The position numbers were made by a program, and so were the translations under genes. This document shows positions 8,106 to 17,002 of a DNA stretch of 64,000 nucleotides, one piece after another; the first letter of the stretch is position 1, and every line of letters begins with the position of its first letter. Source of the DNA: Massilia sp. ST3 (GTDB taxonomy: Bacteria > Pseudomonadota > Gammaproteobacteria > Burkholderiales > Burkholderiaceae_D). The notes below the pieces were generated by a model. It searched no databases. It saw nothing but the letters and a program-made list of their open reading frames with translations, and was not told the DNA's origin. The stretch spans positions 1-64,000 of the forward strand of contig NZ_JAGPWC010000020.1 of assembly GCF_018119405.1 (NCBI RefSeq), read 5' to 3'.

Positions 8106-9491
8106 ATGATACGTCGTGGAATCGTTCTGGCAGCATTGACTTGTGCAATGGCGGCGGCAGCGCAGGCTGGCGAAGCCGGCAAGGTTATTTTTGTTGCGGG
8201 AAGCGCACAAGTGCTGGACCAGCCGGCCGCCGAAGGCAAGCCGGTGCAGGAAGGCGAGATGCTGCAGACCGGCGCCGACGGCTTCCTGTACGTCAAGACG
8301 ATCGACAACGGCCTGTTCATCCTGCGCCCGAACACCAAGGCGCGCATCGTCACCTACCAGGTCGACGAGCGCCATCCCGAGAATACCCGCATTAAGCTGG
8401 AGCTGATCAGCGGCGTGGCCCGCAGCAAGTCCGGCGACGCCGTCAAGCGCGCGCGCCAGAACTTCCGCTTCAATACGCCGGTCGCCGCCATCGGCGTGCG
8501 CGGCACCGATTTCACGGTGTTTACCGACCAGTCGACCTCGCGCGTGTCCGTCATTTCGGGCGGCGTGGTCGTGACCGGCTTTGGCGACGCCTGCCGTCCC
8601 GAGGGTAGCGGCCCCTGCGAGGGCGTGTTCAGCCGCGAACTCTCCGCCGCCCAGCGCGGCAAGATGCTGCAGATCCGGCGCGGCGCCCAGGCGCCCACCG
8701 TGCTCAGCGGCGACAGTGTGCTGCCGGGCCAGCAGGCCGCGCCCGCCGGCGCACCGCAGGCAAGCGTGGCGCCGGTCGGCAGCGGCTCCGTCACGACTGT
8801 GGAGCAGACGGTCGAGGCGCGCAAGAACGAGCAGCTGGCGGGCAATATCGCGGCCCAGAATCCGACCACGCCGGTTGGTCCCGGCACGCCGACACCGGGT
8901 GGTTCCGGCGGTGACAATCCGGATACCTCGATGCCGCCGCCGGTGGTGGCCGTTCCCGAGCCCGTGAAGCAGAGCGGCATCCTGTGGGGGCGCTGGGTGC
9001 GCGTCAACGGCTTGCCGGCCGATTTCAACCTGACGCTCGAGCGCGCCAAGCACCAGCTGGTTGCGGTGAACGGCAATTTCGCCGTGTTCCGCACTGCCGG
9101 CCAGGAATACGTAAGCCCTGAACGCGGCGGCATCGGCTTCAAGCTGGCCGACAGCGAAGCGTATATCGTCACCGACTACGGCAGCGTGACCAATGAAACG
9201 GCCGCTACCCTGTCGAACGGCAAGCTGAACGTCGATTTCGGCAGCAAGACCTTCGCCACGTCCTTCGATGCATCGACCCGCAAGGAAGCCTTCAGCTTCA
9301 CCGGCGCCGGTGTTGTTGCGCGCGACGGCACCCTGTATGGCGACCGCGCAAATGGCCGGCTCAACTTCGTCAACGTCCAGGGCCTGCTGACCAACGACAA
9401 GGGCGGTGGAGCGGCTTATGTCTTTGATGGCAAGATCGACGAACTCCGTTCGATCAATGGCGCCGCTTCCTGGACGCCGATTAAGAACTGA
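8106..9491 (+). CDS. FecR-domain secreted protein
   Basis: 461 residues with a signal peptide (about 1-21, ending AAAAQA). A FecR domain (about 45-160) contains LRPNTKARIVTYQ, NFRFNTPVAAIGVRGTDF and SVISGGVVV. A Pro/Gly/Ala-rich linker (about 255-285) and a C-terminal domain of unknown type follow. The protein lacks the membrane anchor of sigma-regulator FecR and no ECF sigma factor is nearby, so it belongs to the free periplasmic FecR-domain group often found beside CHASE2 cyclases. A strong ribosome-binding site (GGAGGAGG, 8094-8101) supports the start. A Crp-type site lies at 8045. Function is unknown; a role in sensing or cell-surface assembly is inferred from context only. Confidence 0.8.
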   Translation: MIRRGIVLAALTCAMAAAAQAGEAGKVIFVAGSAQVLDQPAAEGKPVQEGEMLQTGADGFLYVKTIDNGLFILRPNTKARIVTYQVDERHPENTRIKLELISGVARSKSGDAVKRARQNFRFNTPVAAIGVRGTDFTVFTDQSTSRVSVISGGVVVTGFGDACRPEGSGPCEGVFSRELSAAQRGKMLQIRRGAQAPTVLSGDSVLPGQQAAPAGAPQASVAPVGSGSVTTVEQTVEARKNEQLAGNIAAQNPTTPVGPGTPTPGGSGGDNPDTSMPPPVVAVPEPVKQSGILWGRWVRVNGLPADFNLTLERAKHQLVAVNGNFAVFRTAGQEYVSPERGGIGFKLADSEAYIVTDYGSVTNETAATLSNGKLNVDFGSKTFATSFDASTRKEAFSFTGAGVVARDGTLYGDRANGRLNFVNVQGLLTNDKGGGAAYVFDGKIDELRSINGAASWTPIKN

Positions 9492-9509
9492 AGCGCAGGG
9501 AATAAAGTG

Positions 9510-9540
9510 AAACGGCCGTCGAGAACGGCCGTTTTTCTTT
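9510..9540 (+). terminator. Rho-independent terminator of the FecR gene
   Basis: The stem AAACGGCC (9510-9517) pairs with GGCCGTTT (9527-9534) and is followed by a T-rich tail, starting 19 bp after the FecR stop. Confidence 0.8.
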
Positions 9541-9842
9541 TGAAGGCCGATTCAATTCTATCGAATTCTATCGCTGCCCCGGAGGCGTACATATTAATAT
9601 GTACAAACACCGCGCCGCTCATCCAATCCCTTCCGGACTACACCTCGCCACTCTCGGCGCCGATTATTTTGTTTCAATTTGTAAGCCAGGCTTCGGCGAA
9701 CTTGAATACAAAATCAGGACATTTTTCGTGCGTCCTCCCTCTCATTACTGGGATAGGATAGCGCGGCTTGCTTTCGCTGGATGATTCTCTGATAATGAGC
9801 CGCCAAAATTATCCGAGTGTCTTGAAGAAAGATTTTGCATCA
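9541..9842. other. Non-coding, relatively A/T-rich stretch with an 18-bp palindrome
   Basis: No credible gene is seen between the FecR terminator and the Crp-type site. The region contains a short direct repeat (ATTCTATCG twice near 9554-9573) and a perfect palindrome GTACATATTAATATGTAC at 9587-9604. The short reading frames here lack coding character. Confidence 0.5.
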
Positions 9843-9858
9843 TGTGATGGCTGTCACA
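9843..9858. promoter_or_regulatory. Perfect Crp-type operator upstream of the large DUF4214 gene
   Basis: TGTGATGGCTGTCACA matches TGTGA-N6-TCACA at all ten core bases. Its centre is about 120 bp before the start codon, leaving room for a class I or class II activated promoter and a leader of 60-80 nt. Confidence 0.78.
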
Positions 9859-9970
9859 TTATCAGGAATCGCCTTCTGTCATGATGCGGATCGTTGGGGC
9901 TGCAGACACACTAGTGACGCTGCAAATCGACTTAAATTTTTGATCTAACCGATCTACTCAGGAGTTTTAA

Positions 9971-11941
9971 ATGGCAACCACGTATCACACCCAAATTCAA
10001 GAACTGTACGTCGCTTACTTCAACCGTCCTGCAGACCCGGCTGGCCGTGATTTCTGGGAAACCGTCCTGGAAGGCAATGGCGGCGACCTGGCTCCGATCT
10101 CGGCTGCATTCGCTGCTTCGGCTGAGTACAAGGACGAATACGACCAGCTGACCGTCAGCGGCGTCGTCACCCAGGTTTACCAGAACCTGTTCGGCCGCGC
10201 TCCGGACGCTTCGGGCCTGGCATTCTGGGTCAACGCACTGAACACCCGCGCCATGACCGTGGACACCATGGTGACCTTCATCGCCAAGGGCGCACAGGGT
10301 TCGGACAAAGTCGCCTTCGACAGCAAGGTCGTCGTCGCTTCGGCCTTCACCAACGCACTGAACACCCCGGAAGAAGTCGCTGGCTACAACGTCGAGTCGC
10401 TGGCTGCAGCTAAAGAACTGATCGCCGGCATCAAGACCGCTGCTCAGGCAACCGCTGCTATCGTCCCGGCAACCCTGGACGCAAGCGTCGCTGCCGTGAT
10501 CAAGTCGGGCGTCGAGTTCACCCTGGAAAACGGCCTGGCTGCCCTGGGCAACGCGCAAGCCGACCTGGCTGACTTCCTCGAAGAGTTCGACACCGACGTC
10601 GATGGCGACACCGACGTGGACGCAGACGACGTCGAAGCCGCCGTTGAAGAAGCTGATGACGCGATCGCAGCACTGGTCGCCGACCCGCTGTACGGCACCT
10701 CGACCAACGCAGGCGTCAAGGCTGCCCTGCTGGCAGAGCAGATCGAGATCAACGCTGAAGCGCTGGAAGATGCACAGGACGCCCTGGCTGACGAGCAAGA
10801 AGCCCTGGACGAAGTCGACGGCCTGGGCGACGCCCTGGCTGCTCTGACCTCGGCAACCGAAGCCGCTGAAGAAGCTGCTGACGCGGAAATCGAAGCGGAA
10901 GCCGCCTTCGCTGCTGCCGAAACCTCGTTCGAAATCCGTAACGCAACCGCTGTTACCGCCGGTACCCTGGCTGGCGGCGACCTGGAAATCGAAAACGCCG
11001 ACGGCGACGTCATCCTGACCATGGAAGACGGCGAAGTCGTCCTGGGTGAAGACGTTGACGCTGCTGACTACCCGGGCCTGGCTGCTTACATCGCTGCTGC
11101 TAACGCCTACCTGTCGGCCCAGGCTGACACCGCTGCTGCAGACGAAGCTGCCCTGTTCGCTCAGCTGCAAGTCGAACTGCTGGATCAGTCGGGTGTCCTG
11201 GCTGGCGCCTTCACCTTCACCGAAACCACCCCGGAAGATGCTGACGCACCGACCTTCGATGAAGTTGTTGACGAACTGAGCGCCCTGACCGCTGAAGCCC
11301 TGAGCGCACGTGCCGCTTCGGACGCTGCTCCGGCCGACGTCGCTCTGGACGCTGCCGCTGACGCCGCTGAACAGGCTGTCACCGACTTCCGTGGCGAAAT
11401 CACCGCCTACCTGGCCGCCAACGACACCGACCTGGCAGACGCCGTCACCGCCGCTGAAGGCGTGGTGGAAGCCGCTCAGGGCGATATCGACGACCTGGCA
11501 GAAGCCGTGGAAGACCTGGAAGCCGCTGAAGCCCTGGCCGACCAAGTGGCAGCCCTGGAAGCAGCAGTGGCCGACGCTCAGGAAGCCTTCACCGTCAACG
11601 ACTACGCTCTGCCGAAACTGCTGGGCGCCAGCGCCTTCGGTACCTCGGGTTCGGACATCTTCGTTGCCAACGGCGTGAACTCGACCATCACCAGCTTCGG
11701 CCGTGCTGGCGACGACGTCCTGTACATCGGCGAAGGCTTCAAGCTGAACACCACCGGCGACCTGACCAAGGGCGACAACGCAGCACTGGAAGTGTTCTTC
11801 GTCCAGTCGGGCAACAACACCGTCGTCACCATCGAAACCAAGGCCTTCGGCTCGAACTCGGCTGACGCTGAGATCAAGATCACCCTGACCGGTGTCGACG
11901 CTGACGACCTGACCTTCGATAACGGCATCATCAGCCTGTAA
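9971..11941 (+). CDS. Large acidic DUF4214 surface protein, probable type I secretion substrate
   Basis: 656 residues with no cysteine and no Sec signal peptide. Residues 1-160 are DUF4214-like (LYVAYFNRPADPAGRDFW, NLFGRAPDASGLAFWV). Residues 207-222 form an Asp-rich, calcium-binding-like stretch (DTDVDGDTDVDADD). A long Ala/Glu/Asp-rich helical region (about 225-535) follows. The C-terminal 110 residues begin near FGTSGSDIFVANG, resemble the end domain of type I secretion/S-layer proteins, and finish with hydrophobic residues (NGIISL). Codon use is strikingly biased (GCT/GCA, CTG, GAA, GAC), unlike its neighbours, suggesting very high expression. A ribosome-binding site CAGGAG is at 9959. 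The Crp-type site at 9843 and the secretion operon just downstream support an exported surface-layer or adhesin role. Confidence 0.82.
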   Translation: MATTYHTQIQELYVAYFNRPADPAGRDFWETVLEGNGGDLAPISAAFAASAEYKDEYDQLTVSGVVTQVYQNLFGRAPDASGLAFWVNALNTRAMTVDTMVTFIAKGAQGSDKVAFDSKVVVASAFTNALNTPEEVAGYNVESLAAAKELIAGIKTAAQATAAIVPATLDASVAAVIKSGVEFTLENGLAALGNAQADLADFLEEFDTDVDGDTDVDADDVEAAVEEADDAIAALVADPLYGTSTNAGVKAALLAEQIEINAEALEDAQDALADEQEALDEVDGLGDALAALTSATEAAEEAADAEIEAEAAFAAAETSFEIRNATAVTAGTLAGGDLEIENADGDVILTMEDGEVVLGEDVDAADYPGLAAYIAAANAYLSAQADTAAADEAALFAQLQVELLDQSGVLAGAFTFTETTPEDADAPTFDEVVDELSALTAEALSARAASDAAPADVALDAAADAAEQAVTDFRGEITAYLAANDTDLADAVTAAEGVVEAAQGDIDDLAEAVEDLEAAEALADQVAALEAAVADAQEAFTVNDYALPKLLGASAFGTSGSDIFVANGVNSTITSFGRAGDDVLYIGEGFKLNTTGDLTKGDNAALEVFFVQSGNNTVVTIETKAFGSNSADAEIKITLTGVDADDLTFDNGIISL

Positions 11942-11961
11942 TTCGCTGATACGCTGCAAGT

Positions 11962-12020
11962 GGCCGGCTAGCCGGCCTCTCCGCAAAAGCCCCGCAACTT
12001 CGGTTGTGGGGCTTTTTTTT
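11962..12020 (+). terminator. Terminator after the large DUF4214 gene
   Basis: A perfect palindrome GGCCGGCTAGCCGGCC (11962-11977) is followed by a strong hairpin, AAAGCCCCGCAAC/GTTGTGGGGCTTT (about 11986-12015), with a TTCG loop and a run of T. Such a stable terminator fits a highly transcribed gene and separates it from the secretion operon. Confidence 0.88.
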
Positions 12021-12039
12021 GTGGCTTGAGCGCAAAATT

Positions 12040-12055
12040 TGTGATGTGCATCACA
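12040..12055. promoter_or_regulatory. Perfect Crp-type operator upstream of the type I secretion operon
   Basis: TGTGATGTGCATCACA is a complete TGTGA-N6-TCACA match with A/T-rich flanks on both sides. Its centre is about 110 bp before the chosen ABC transporter start and 20 bp after the preceding terminator, so it most likely serves the secretion genes. Confidence 0.78.
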
Positions 12056-12157
12056 TTTTTTGAAAGTTTTGCCTCATAATATCTTGCCGCGACCGCTCAA
12101 CAGCGGGCGGTGGCGTTCGCGACACGCCCAACTGATGTCGCTACCTGTCCATCCCCC

Positions 12158-14011
12158 ATGAAAAACAACTTCCTGACACCGAAGAACGAAATCGAACAGG
12201 CGCTGCAGATTTTCAAGCGCACATTCATCACGGTAGGGGTGTTCAGCGCCATCACGAACCTGCTGGCGCTGGTGCCGTCGCTGTACATGATGCAGGTGTA
12301 CGACCGCGTCCTGGCCAGCCGCAACGAGCTGACCCTGGTCATGCTGACCGTCCTGATGCTGGGCGCCTACCTGCTGCTGGCCTCCCTCGAACTCATCCGC
12401 TCTTTCATCCTGGTGCGCGTCGGCGCCCGGTTCGACATGCAGATGAACAAGCGCGTGTATACGGCCGCCTTCGAGCAGAACCTGAAGCAGTCCGGGGCCA
12501 ACGCCGGCCAGGCGCTGTCCGACCTGACCAACCTGCGCCAGTTCCTCACCGGCAGCGCCTTGTTCGCCTTTTTCGACGCGCCCTGGTTCCCGGTCTACCT
12601 GATCGTCATCTTCCTGTTCCAGCCGTCGCTGGGCTTCCTCGCCCTGGGCGGCACCATCGTCCTGGTGATCCTGGCGGTGGTGAACGAGCGCGTGTCGCGC
12701 AAGCCGCTGTCGGAAGCGAACTCGATGGCGATCGAAGCCAATACCCTGGCCACCAACAACCTGCGCAATGCCGAGGTGATCGAATCGATGGGCATGCTGC
12801 CCAACCTGATGCGCCGCTGGTTCAAGCTGCACAGCAAGTTCCTCAACCTGCAGGCCGAGGCCAGCCACAAGGCCGGCGTCGTGTCGTCGGTGACCAAGTT
12901 CGTCCAGATGTCGCTGCAGTCGCTGGTGCTGGGGCTGGGCGCGATCCTGGTCATCGAAGGCAAGATGTCGGGCGGTATGATGATTGCCGCCTCGATCCTG
13001 GTCGGCCGCGCCATGCAGCCGGTGCAACAGCTGATCGGCGTCTGGAAGAACGTCAGCGGCACCCGCAGCGCCTACGGACGCCTGGTGGCCCTGCTGGGCA
13101 CGAACCCGGCGCGCGAGGCCGGCATGGCCCTGCCCAAGCCGACCGGCACCCTGACCGTCGAAGGCGTCACCGCCGCGCCGCCAGGCGTCAAGACGCCCGT
13201 CGTGCGCGGCGTCAGCTTTGGCATCCTGCCGGGTGACGTGCTCGGCATCATCGGCCCGAGCGGCTCGGGCAAGTCGACCCTGGCGCGTCTCCTGATCGGC
13301 GTCTGGCCGGCCATGATGGGCAAGGTGCGCCTGGACGGCGCGGACATCTATCACTGGAACAAGAGCGAGCTGGGGCCGCACCTGGGCTACCTGCCGCAGG
13401 ACATCGAACTGTTCGCCGGCACCATCGCCGAGAACATCGCCCGCTTCGGCGAGGTCGACGCCGAGCAGGTGGTGCTGGCGGCCAAGCGCGCCGGCGTGCA
13501 CGACATGATCCTGCACATGCCCGACGGCTACGATACGCGCCTGGGCGACGGCGGCTCCGGCCTGTCCGGCGGCCAGAAGCAGCGCCTCGGCCTGGCGCGC
13601 GCCATGTATGGCGACCCCGCGCTGCTGGTACTGGACGAGCCGAATTCGAACCTGGACGACGCCGGCGAAGCGGCCCTGGTGGCGGCGCTGCGCGACCTGC
13701 GCGAGCGCGGCAAGACCATCGTCCTGATCACCCACCGCACCAGCGCGATCGGCATCACCACCAAGCTGCTGTTGATGAACGACGGCCAGGTGCAGATGTT
13801 CGGCCCCACGGCCAAGGTGCTGGAAACATTGAACGAAGCGAACCAGAAACAGTTGCAGGCCCAGAAAGCCGCCAAGGCCGCCGCCGCGGGTGGCGCGGCG
13901 CCGGCGCCGGGCGCGCCCCCTGCGGGCGCCGGGACATCGCCGGGAACCATTCCGACGGCGGACACCGCCCAGAAGCGTGACGCGACCACGGCCTCGAATC
14001 AAGGGAAATGA
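12158..14011 (+). CDS. Type I secretion ABC transporter, permease/ATPase (PrtD-type)
   Basis: 617 residues from the ATG at 12158; an in-frame GTG at 12110 is possible, and neither has a clear ribosome-binding site. Several membrane helices (within about 20-290) are followed by an ABC ATPase: Walker A GPSGSGKST at about 366-374, signature LSGGQKQRLGLARAM, Walker B ALLVLDEPNSNLDD. There is no N-terminal C39 peptidase domain, so it belongs with the PrtD/RsaD group that exports proteins carrying an uncleaved C-terminal signal. An Ala/Pro/Gly-rich tail of about 50 residues is unusual. It is the first gene of a three-gene operon; its stop overlaps the adaptor start (ATGATG). Confidence 0.92.
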   Translation: MKNNFLTPKNEIEQALQIFKRTFITVGVFSAITNLLALVPSLYMMQVYDRVLASRNELTLVMLTVLMLGAYLLLASLELIRSFILVRVGARFDMQMNKRVYTAAFEQNLKQSGANAGQALSDLTNLRQFLTGSALFAFFDAPWFPVYLIVIFLFQPSLGFLALGGTIVLVILAVVNERVSRKPLSEANSMAIEANTLATNNLRNAEVIESMGMLPNLMRRWFKLHSKFLNLQAEASHKAGVVSSVTKFVQMSLQSLVLGLGAILVIEGKMSGGMMIAASILVGRAMQPVQQLIGVWKNVSGTRSAYGRLVALLGTNPAREAGMALPKPTGTLTVEGVTAAPPGVKTPVVRGVSFGILPGDVLGIIGPSGSGKSTLARLLIGVWPAMMGKVRLDGADIYHWNKSELGPHLGYLPQDIELFAGTIAENIARFGEVDAEQVVLAAKRAGVHDMILHMPDGYDTRLGDGGSGLSGGQKQRLGLARAMYGDPALLVLDEPNSNLDDAGEAALVAALRDLRERGKTIVLITHRTSAIGITTKLLLMNDGQVQMFGPTAKVLETLNEANQKQLQAQKAAKAAAAGGAAPAPGAPPAGAGTSPGTIPTADTAQKRDATTASNQGK

Positions 14012-15372
14012 TGAAGCTTATTAAGAATAGCGAAGAGAAGGTATCGGAAGTCCTGGCGCACCCGGTCGAGCCGCTCGAGGTCGACACCGATTCCAGTAAA
14101 TGGAGCCGCTTCGGCTGGTTCATCGTGCTGTTTGGCTTTGGCAGCTTCCTGCTGTGGGCCCTGCTGGCGCCGCTCGACAAGGGGGTGCCGATGAGCGGCA
14201 CCGTGGCCAAGCAATCCAACCGCCAGGCCGTGCAGCACCTGGGCGGCGGCACGGTCCAGGAAATCCTGGTGCGCGACGGCGACGAAGTCAAGGCCGGCCA
14301 AGTGGTGGCGCGCATGAATCCGGTGGTCGCCAAGTCGGCCGTGGAAATGACCGACGCCCAATACCTGTCGGCCATCGCCAATGCGGCGCGCTTGTCCGCC
14401 GAGCGCGATGGGCTGAAGAAGATTACTTTCCCGCCTGAACTCGAGCGCCGCCGCAACGAGCCGCGCGTGGCCGAGCTGATGTCGCTGCAAAACCAGCTGC
14501 TGCTGTCGCGCCAGAGCGCGCTGCAAAGCGAAGTGTCCGGCATCGAGGAAAGCATCGCCGGCCTGAAGATGCAGATCCAGGGCTTGCAGGAATCGCGTGA
14601 CAGCAAGAAGGAACAGGTCGCCCTGCTCAAGGAGCAGCTCGGCGGCATGCGCGACCTGGCCAAGGAGGGCTACGTTGCCCGTAACCGCCTGCTCGAGCTG
14701 GAACGCACCTATGCCCAGCTGAACGGCTCGATTTCCGAAGACATCGGCAACATCGGCCGTTCGCAGCGCCAGGTGGTGGAGCTGACCCTGCGCAAGGGCC
14801 AGCGCATGCAGGAGTACCAGAAGGAAGTGCGCAGCCAGCTCAGCGACATGCAGCGCGAAGCCGAGGCCCAGCTGGCGCGCCTGACCGCGCAACGCTTCGA
14901 ATTGCAGAACGTCGAGGTGAGGGCGCCCGCCAGCGGCACCGTGGTCGGCCTGGCGGTGTTCACCAACGGCGGCGTGATCCCGGCGGGTTTCCGGATGATG
15001 GACATCGTCCCCAGCGGCGACCCCCTGATCGTCGAAGGCCAGCTGCCCGTCAACCTGGTGGACAAGGTCCATCCTGGCCTGAAGGTCGAGCTGATCTTCT
15101 CGGCCTTCAACCAGGTCAAGACGCCGCGTATCGAAGGCGAACTGCTGACCGTGGCGGCCGACCGCACCGTCGACGAGCGCACCGGCGTGCCGTATTACGT
15201 GGTGCGCGTGAAGGTCGACCAGCAAGGCGCCCATGTGATTGCCAAGCACAAGATGGACATCCGCCCGGGCATGCCGGTCGAGCTGTTCGTCAAGACCGGC
15301 GAGCGCACCATGATGAACTACCTGCTGCGTCCGATCCTGGACCGCATGCAGGCGGCAATGGGGGGCGACTGA
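14008..15372 (+). CDS. Type I secretion membrane-fusion protein (HlyD/PrtE family)
   Basis: 454 residues. A cytoplasmic N-terminus precedes one membrane anchor (about 33-55, WFIVLFGFGSFLLWALLAPL), the first half-lipoyl segment (about 60-110), a long coiled coil (about 125-300) and the second half-lipoyl/beta-barrel segment (VEVRAPASGTVVGLAVFTNGG). It would bridge the ABC transporter and the outer membrane channel. It overlaps the ABC gene by 4 bp and shares a base with the TolC-type gene, so all three subunits are translationally coupled. Length is normal for the family. Confidence 0.93.
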   Translation: MMKLIKNSEEKVSEVLAHPVEPLEVDTDSSKWSRFGWFIVLFGFGSFLLWALLAPLDKGVPMSGTVAKQSNRQAVQHLGGGTVQEILVRDGDEVKAGQVVARMNPVVAKSAVEMTDAQYLSAIANAARLSAERDGLKKITFPPELERRRNEPRVAELMSLQNQLLLSRQSALQSEVSGIEESIAGLKMQIQGLQESRDSKKEQVALLKEQLGGMRDLAKEGYVARNRLLELERTYAQLNGSISEDIGNIGRSQRQVVELTLRKGQRMQEYQKEVRSQLSDMQREAEAQLARLTAQRFELQNVEVRAPASGTVVGLAVFTNGGVIPAGFRMMDIVPSGDPLIVEGQLPVNLVDKVHPGLKVELIFSAFNQVKTPRIEGELLTVAADRTVDERTGVPYYVVRVKVDQQGAHVIAKHKMDIRPGMPVELFVKTGERTMMNYLLRPILDRMQAAMGGD

Positions 15373-16736
15373 TGGCAGGATTCCGACCACACCGCGTGCT
15401 TGCCCGCGGCGGCCTGCTCGGCGCCGCCCTGTCCCTGGCCTTCGCCGCGGCGCCGGCCCAGGCCCTGTCGCTCCAGCAGGCCTATGAAGCCGCGCTGCGC
15501 AACGACCCGACCTACCGCATGCGGATCGAGGAAAGCGTGGCCAGCAAGGAGCAGGCCATCGTGGCCCGCGCCGGCCTGCTGCCAAACGTCTCGGCCAGCT
15601 ACAACTTCAGCCGCAACGTGGCCGACCAGACCACCGTGCAGCAGACCCCGCTCGGCGTGGCCGAGACCACCCGGCATCCGCGCTACCTCAGCCGCTCGAC
15701 GACGGTCCAGCTGCGCCAGCCCATCCTGAACCTGGAAGCGTATTACCGCTACCGCCAGGGCAAGGTGCAGGCGGCCCAGGGCCTTGAGGCGCTCGAGGCC
15801 GGTACCGACGAAGTGGCGCTGCGGGTTGCGCGCGCCTACATGGACGTGCTGTTCGCGCAAGACCAGGTCGCGCTTTCGAAGGTGCAGCGCGACATGTACC
15901 AGGAACAGCGCGCGGTCAATCAGCGCCTGTTCGAGAAGGGCGAGGGCACCCGCACCGACACGCTCGAGACCCAGGCGCGCTACGACCTGGCCGAAGCGCA
16001 GTTGATCGAGGCCGAGGACGCCCTGGTGGCCGCGCGCGACACCCTGCAAGGGGTGATCGGCATGGATCCGGGCACGCTCGACCAACTGGGCGACAACTTC
16101 CGCCCGGTGGCGCTCACGCCCGGCTCCTACGAGGAATGGGAAAAGCTGGCGCTGGAGAACAACAACACGCTGGCCGCGACCCGCCTGGCGGTCGAGAACG
16201 CGCGCCTGGACATCGGCCGCAACCGGGCCGGCCACGCGCCGCGCCTCGACTTCGTCGCCACCTACAACAAGGGCGACAACGAATCGCTGAACCAGTTCGG
16301 CACCGTCTCGACCAACCGCCAGATCGGCGTGCAGCTCAACGTCCCGATCTACGCCGGGGGCGCGGTCAATGCCGCCACGCGCCAGGCCGCCGCTACCTAT
16401 GCGCGGACCCAGGCCGAGCGCGACGTGCGCACCAATGACATCCTGGTTGAGTTGCGAAAAGCCCACAGCGTGGTCGAAAGCAGTTCGCGCAAAGTCGACG
16501 CCCTGGTGAAGGCGGTCGAGTCGGCCAAGCTCCTGATGACCGCCACCGAACAGAGCATCAAGGGCGGCGTACGCATCAACCTCGACCTGCTCAACGCCCA
16601 GCAGCAGCTGTTCACCAGCCAGCGCGACCTGGCCCAGGCCAGGTACGGCTACCTGCTGGGTGTCCTGCGCCTGCGCGCCGCTTCCGGCACCCTGGACAGC
16701 CAGGTAATACGCGAAATCGCCGCGTATTTCCGCTGA
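15372..16736 (+). CDS. Type I secretion outer membrane channel (TolC family)
   Basis: 454 residues with a signal peptide (about 1-30, ending AAPAQA) and then two internally related TolC-type repeats: LSLQQAYEAALRNDPTYR starts the first, and YEEWEKLALENNNTLAATR starts the second. Conserved features include the VNQRLFEKGEGTRTDTLE and GGAVNAATRQAAATYA segments. It completes the secretion complex with the two upstream genes and is followed directly by a terminator, so the operon ends here. Confidence 0.93.
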   Translation: MAGFRPHRVLARGGLLGAALSLAFAAAPAQALSLQQAYEAALRNDPTYRMRIEESVASKEQAIVARAGLLPNVSASYNFSRNVADQTTVQQTPLGVAETTRHPRYLSRSTTVQLRQPILNLEAYYRYRQGKVQAAQGLEALEAGTDEVALRVARAYMDVLFAQDQVALSKVQRDMYQEQRAVNQRLFEKGEGTRTDTLETQARYDLAEAQLIEAEDALVAARDTLQGVIGMDPGTLDQLGDNFRPVALTPGSYEEWEKLALENNNTLAATRLAVENARLDIGRNRAGHAPRLDFVATYNKGDNESLNQFGTVSTNRQIGVQLNVPIYAGGAVNAATRQAAATYARTQAERDVRTNDILVELRKAHSVVESSSRKVDALVKAVESAKLLMTATEQSIKGGVRINLDLLNAQQQLFTSQRDLAQARYGYLLGVLRLRAASGTLDSQVIREIAAYFR

Positions 16737-16743
16737 TTATGAT

Positions 16744-16776
16744 GGGCCGGTGCAATACCGGCCCGTATTTCTTTTA
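16744..16776 (+). terminator. Terminator of the type I secretion operon
   Basis: GGGCCGGT (16744-16751) pairs perfectly with ACCGGCCC (16757-16764) and is followed by a T-rich stretch. It begins 8 bp after the TolC-type stop codon. Confidence 0.8.
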
Positions 16777-17002
16777 TTACCACTTTTCTTATTATTGACG
16801 AGTCATGGACTAGGCTTTGATTAGCTCGTCCGTGCGTCTGTTCACAGATGGGTTCACGCCGCTCCGAGATGCTTGAAATTCTCGTAGGTAATTGATTTTC
16901 ATAGGGAAATTGGGTGCGCACTCTTCACGCACTCTTCAGTATCTCGCGCCATTTTTTTTATCAATCCGTTATATTTTCTGAACAAATTTAACGGAGGATG
17001 TT

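Noticed and set aside
9932..11986. A 684-residue open frame antisense to the large DUF4214 gene
   Set aside because: The strong codon bias of the sense gene removes stops on the other strand; there is no start context or family match.
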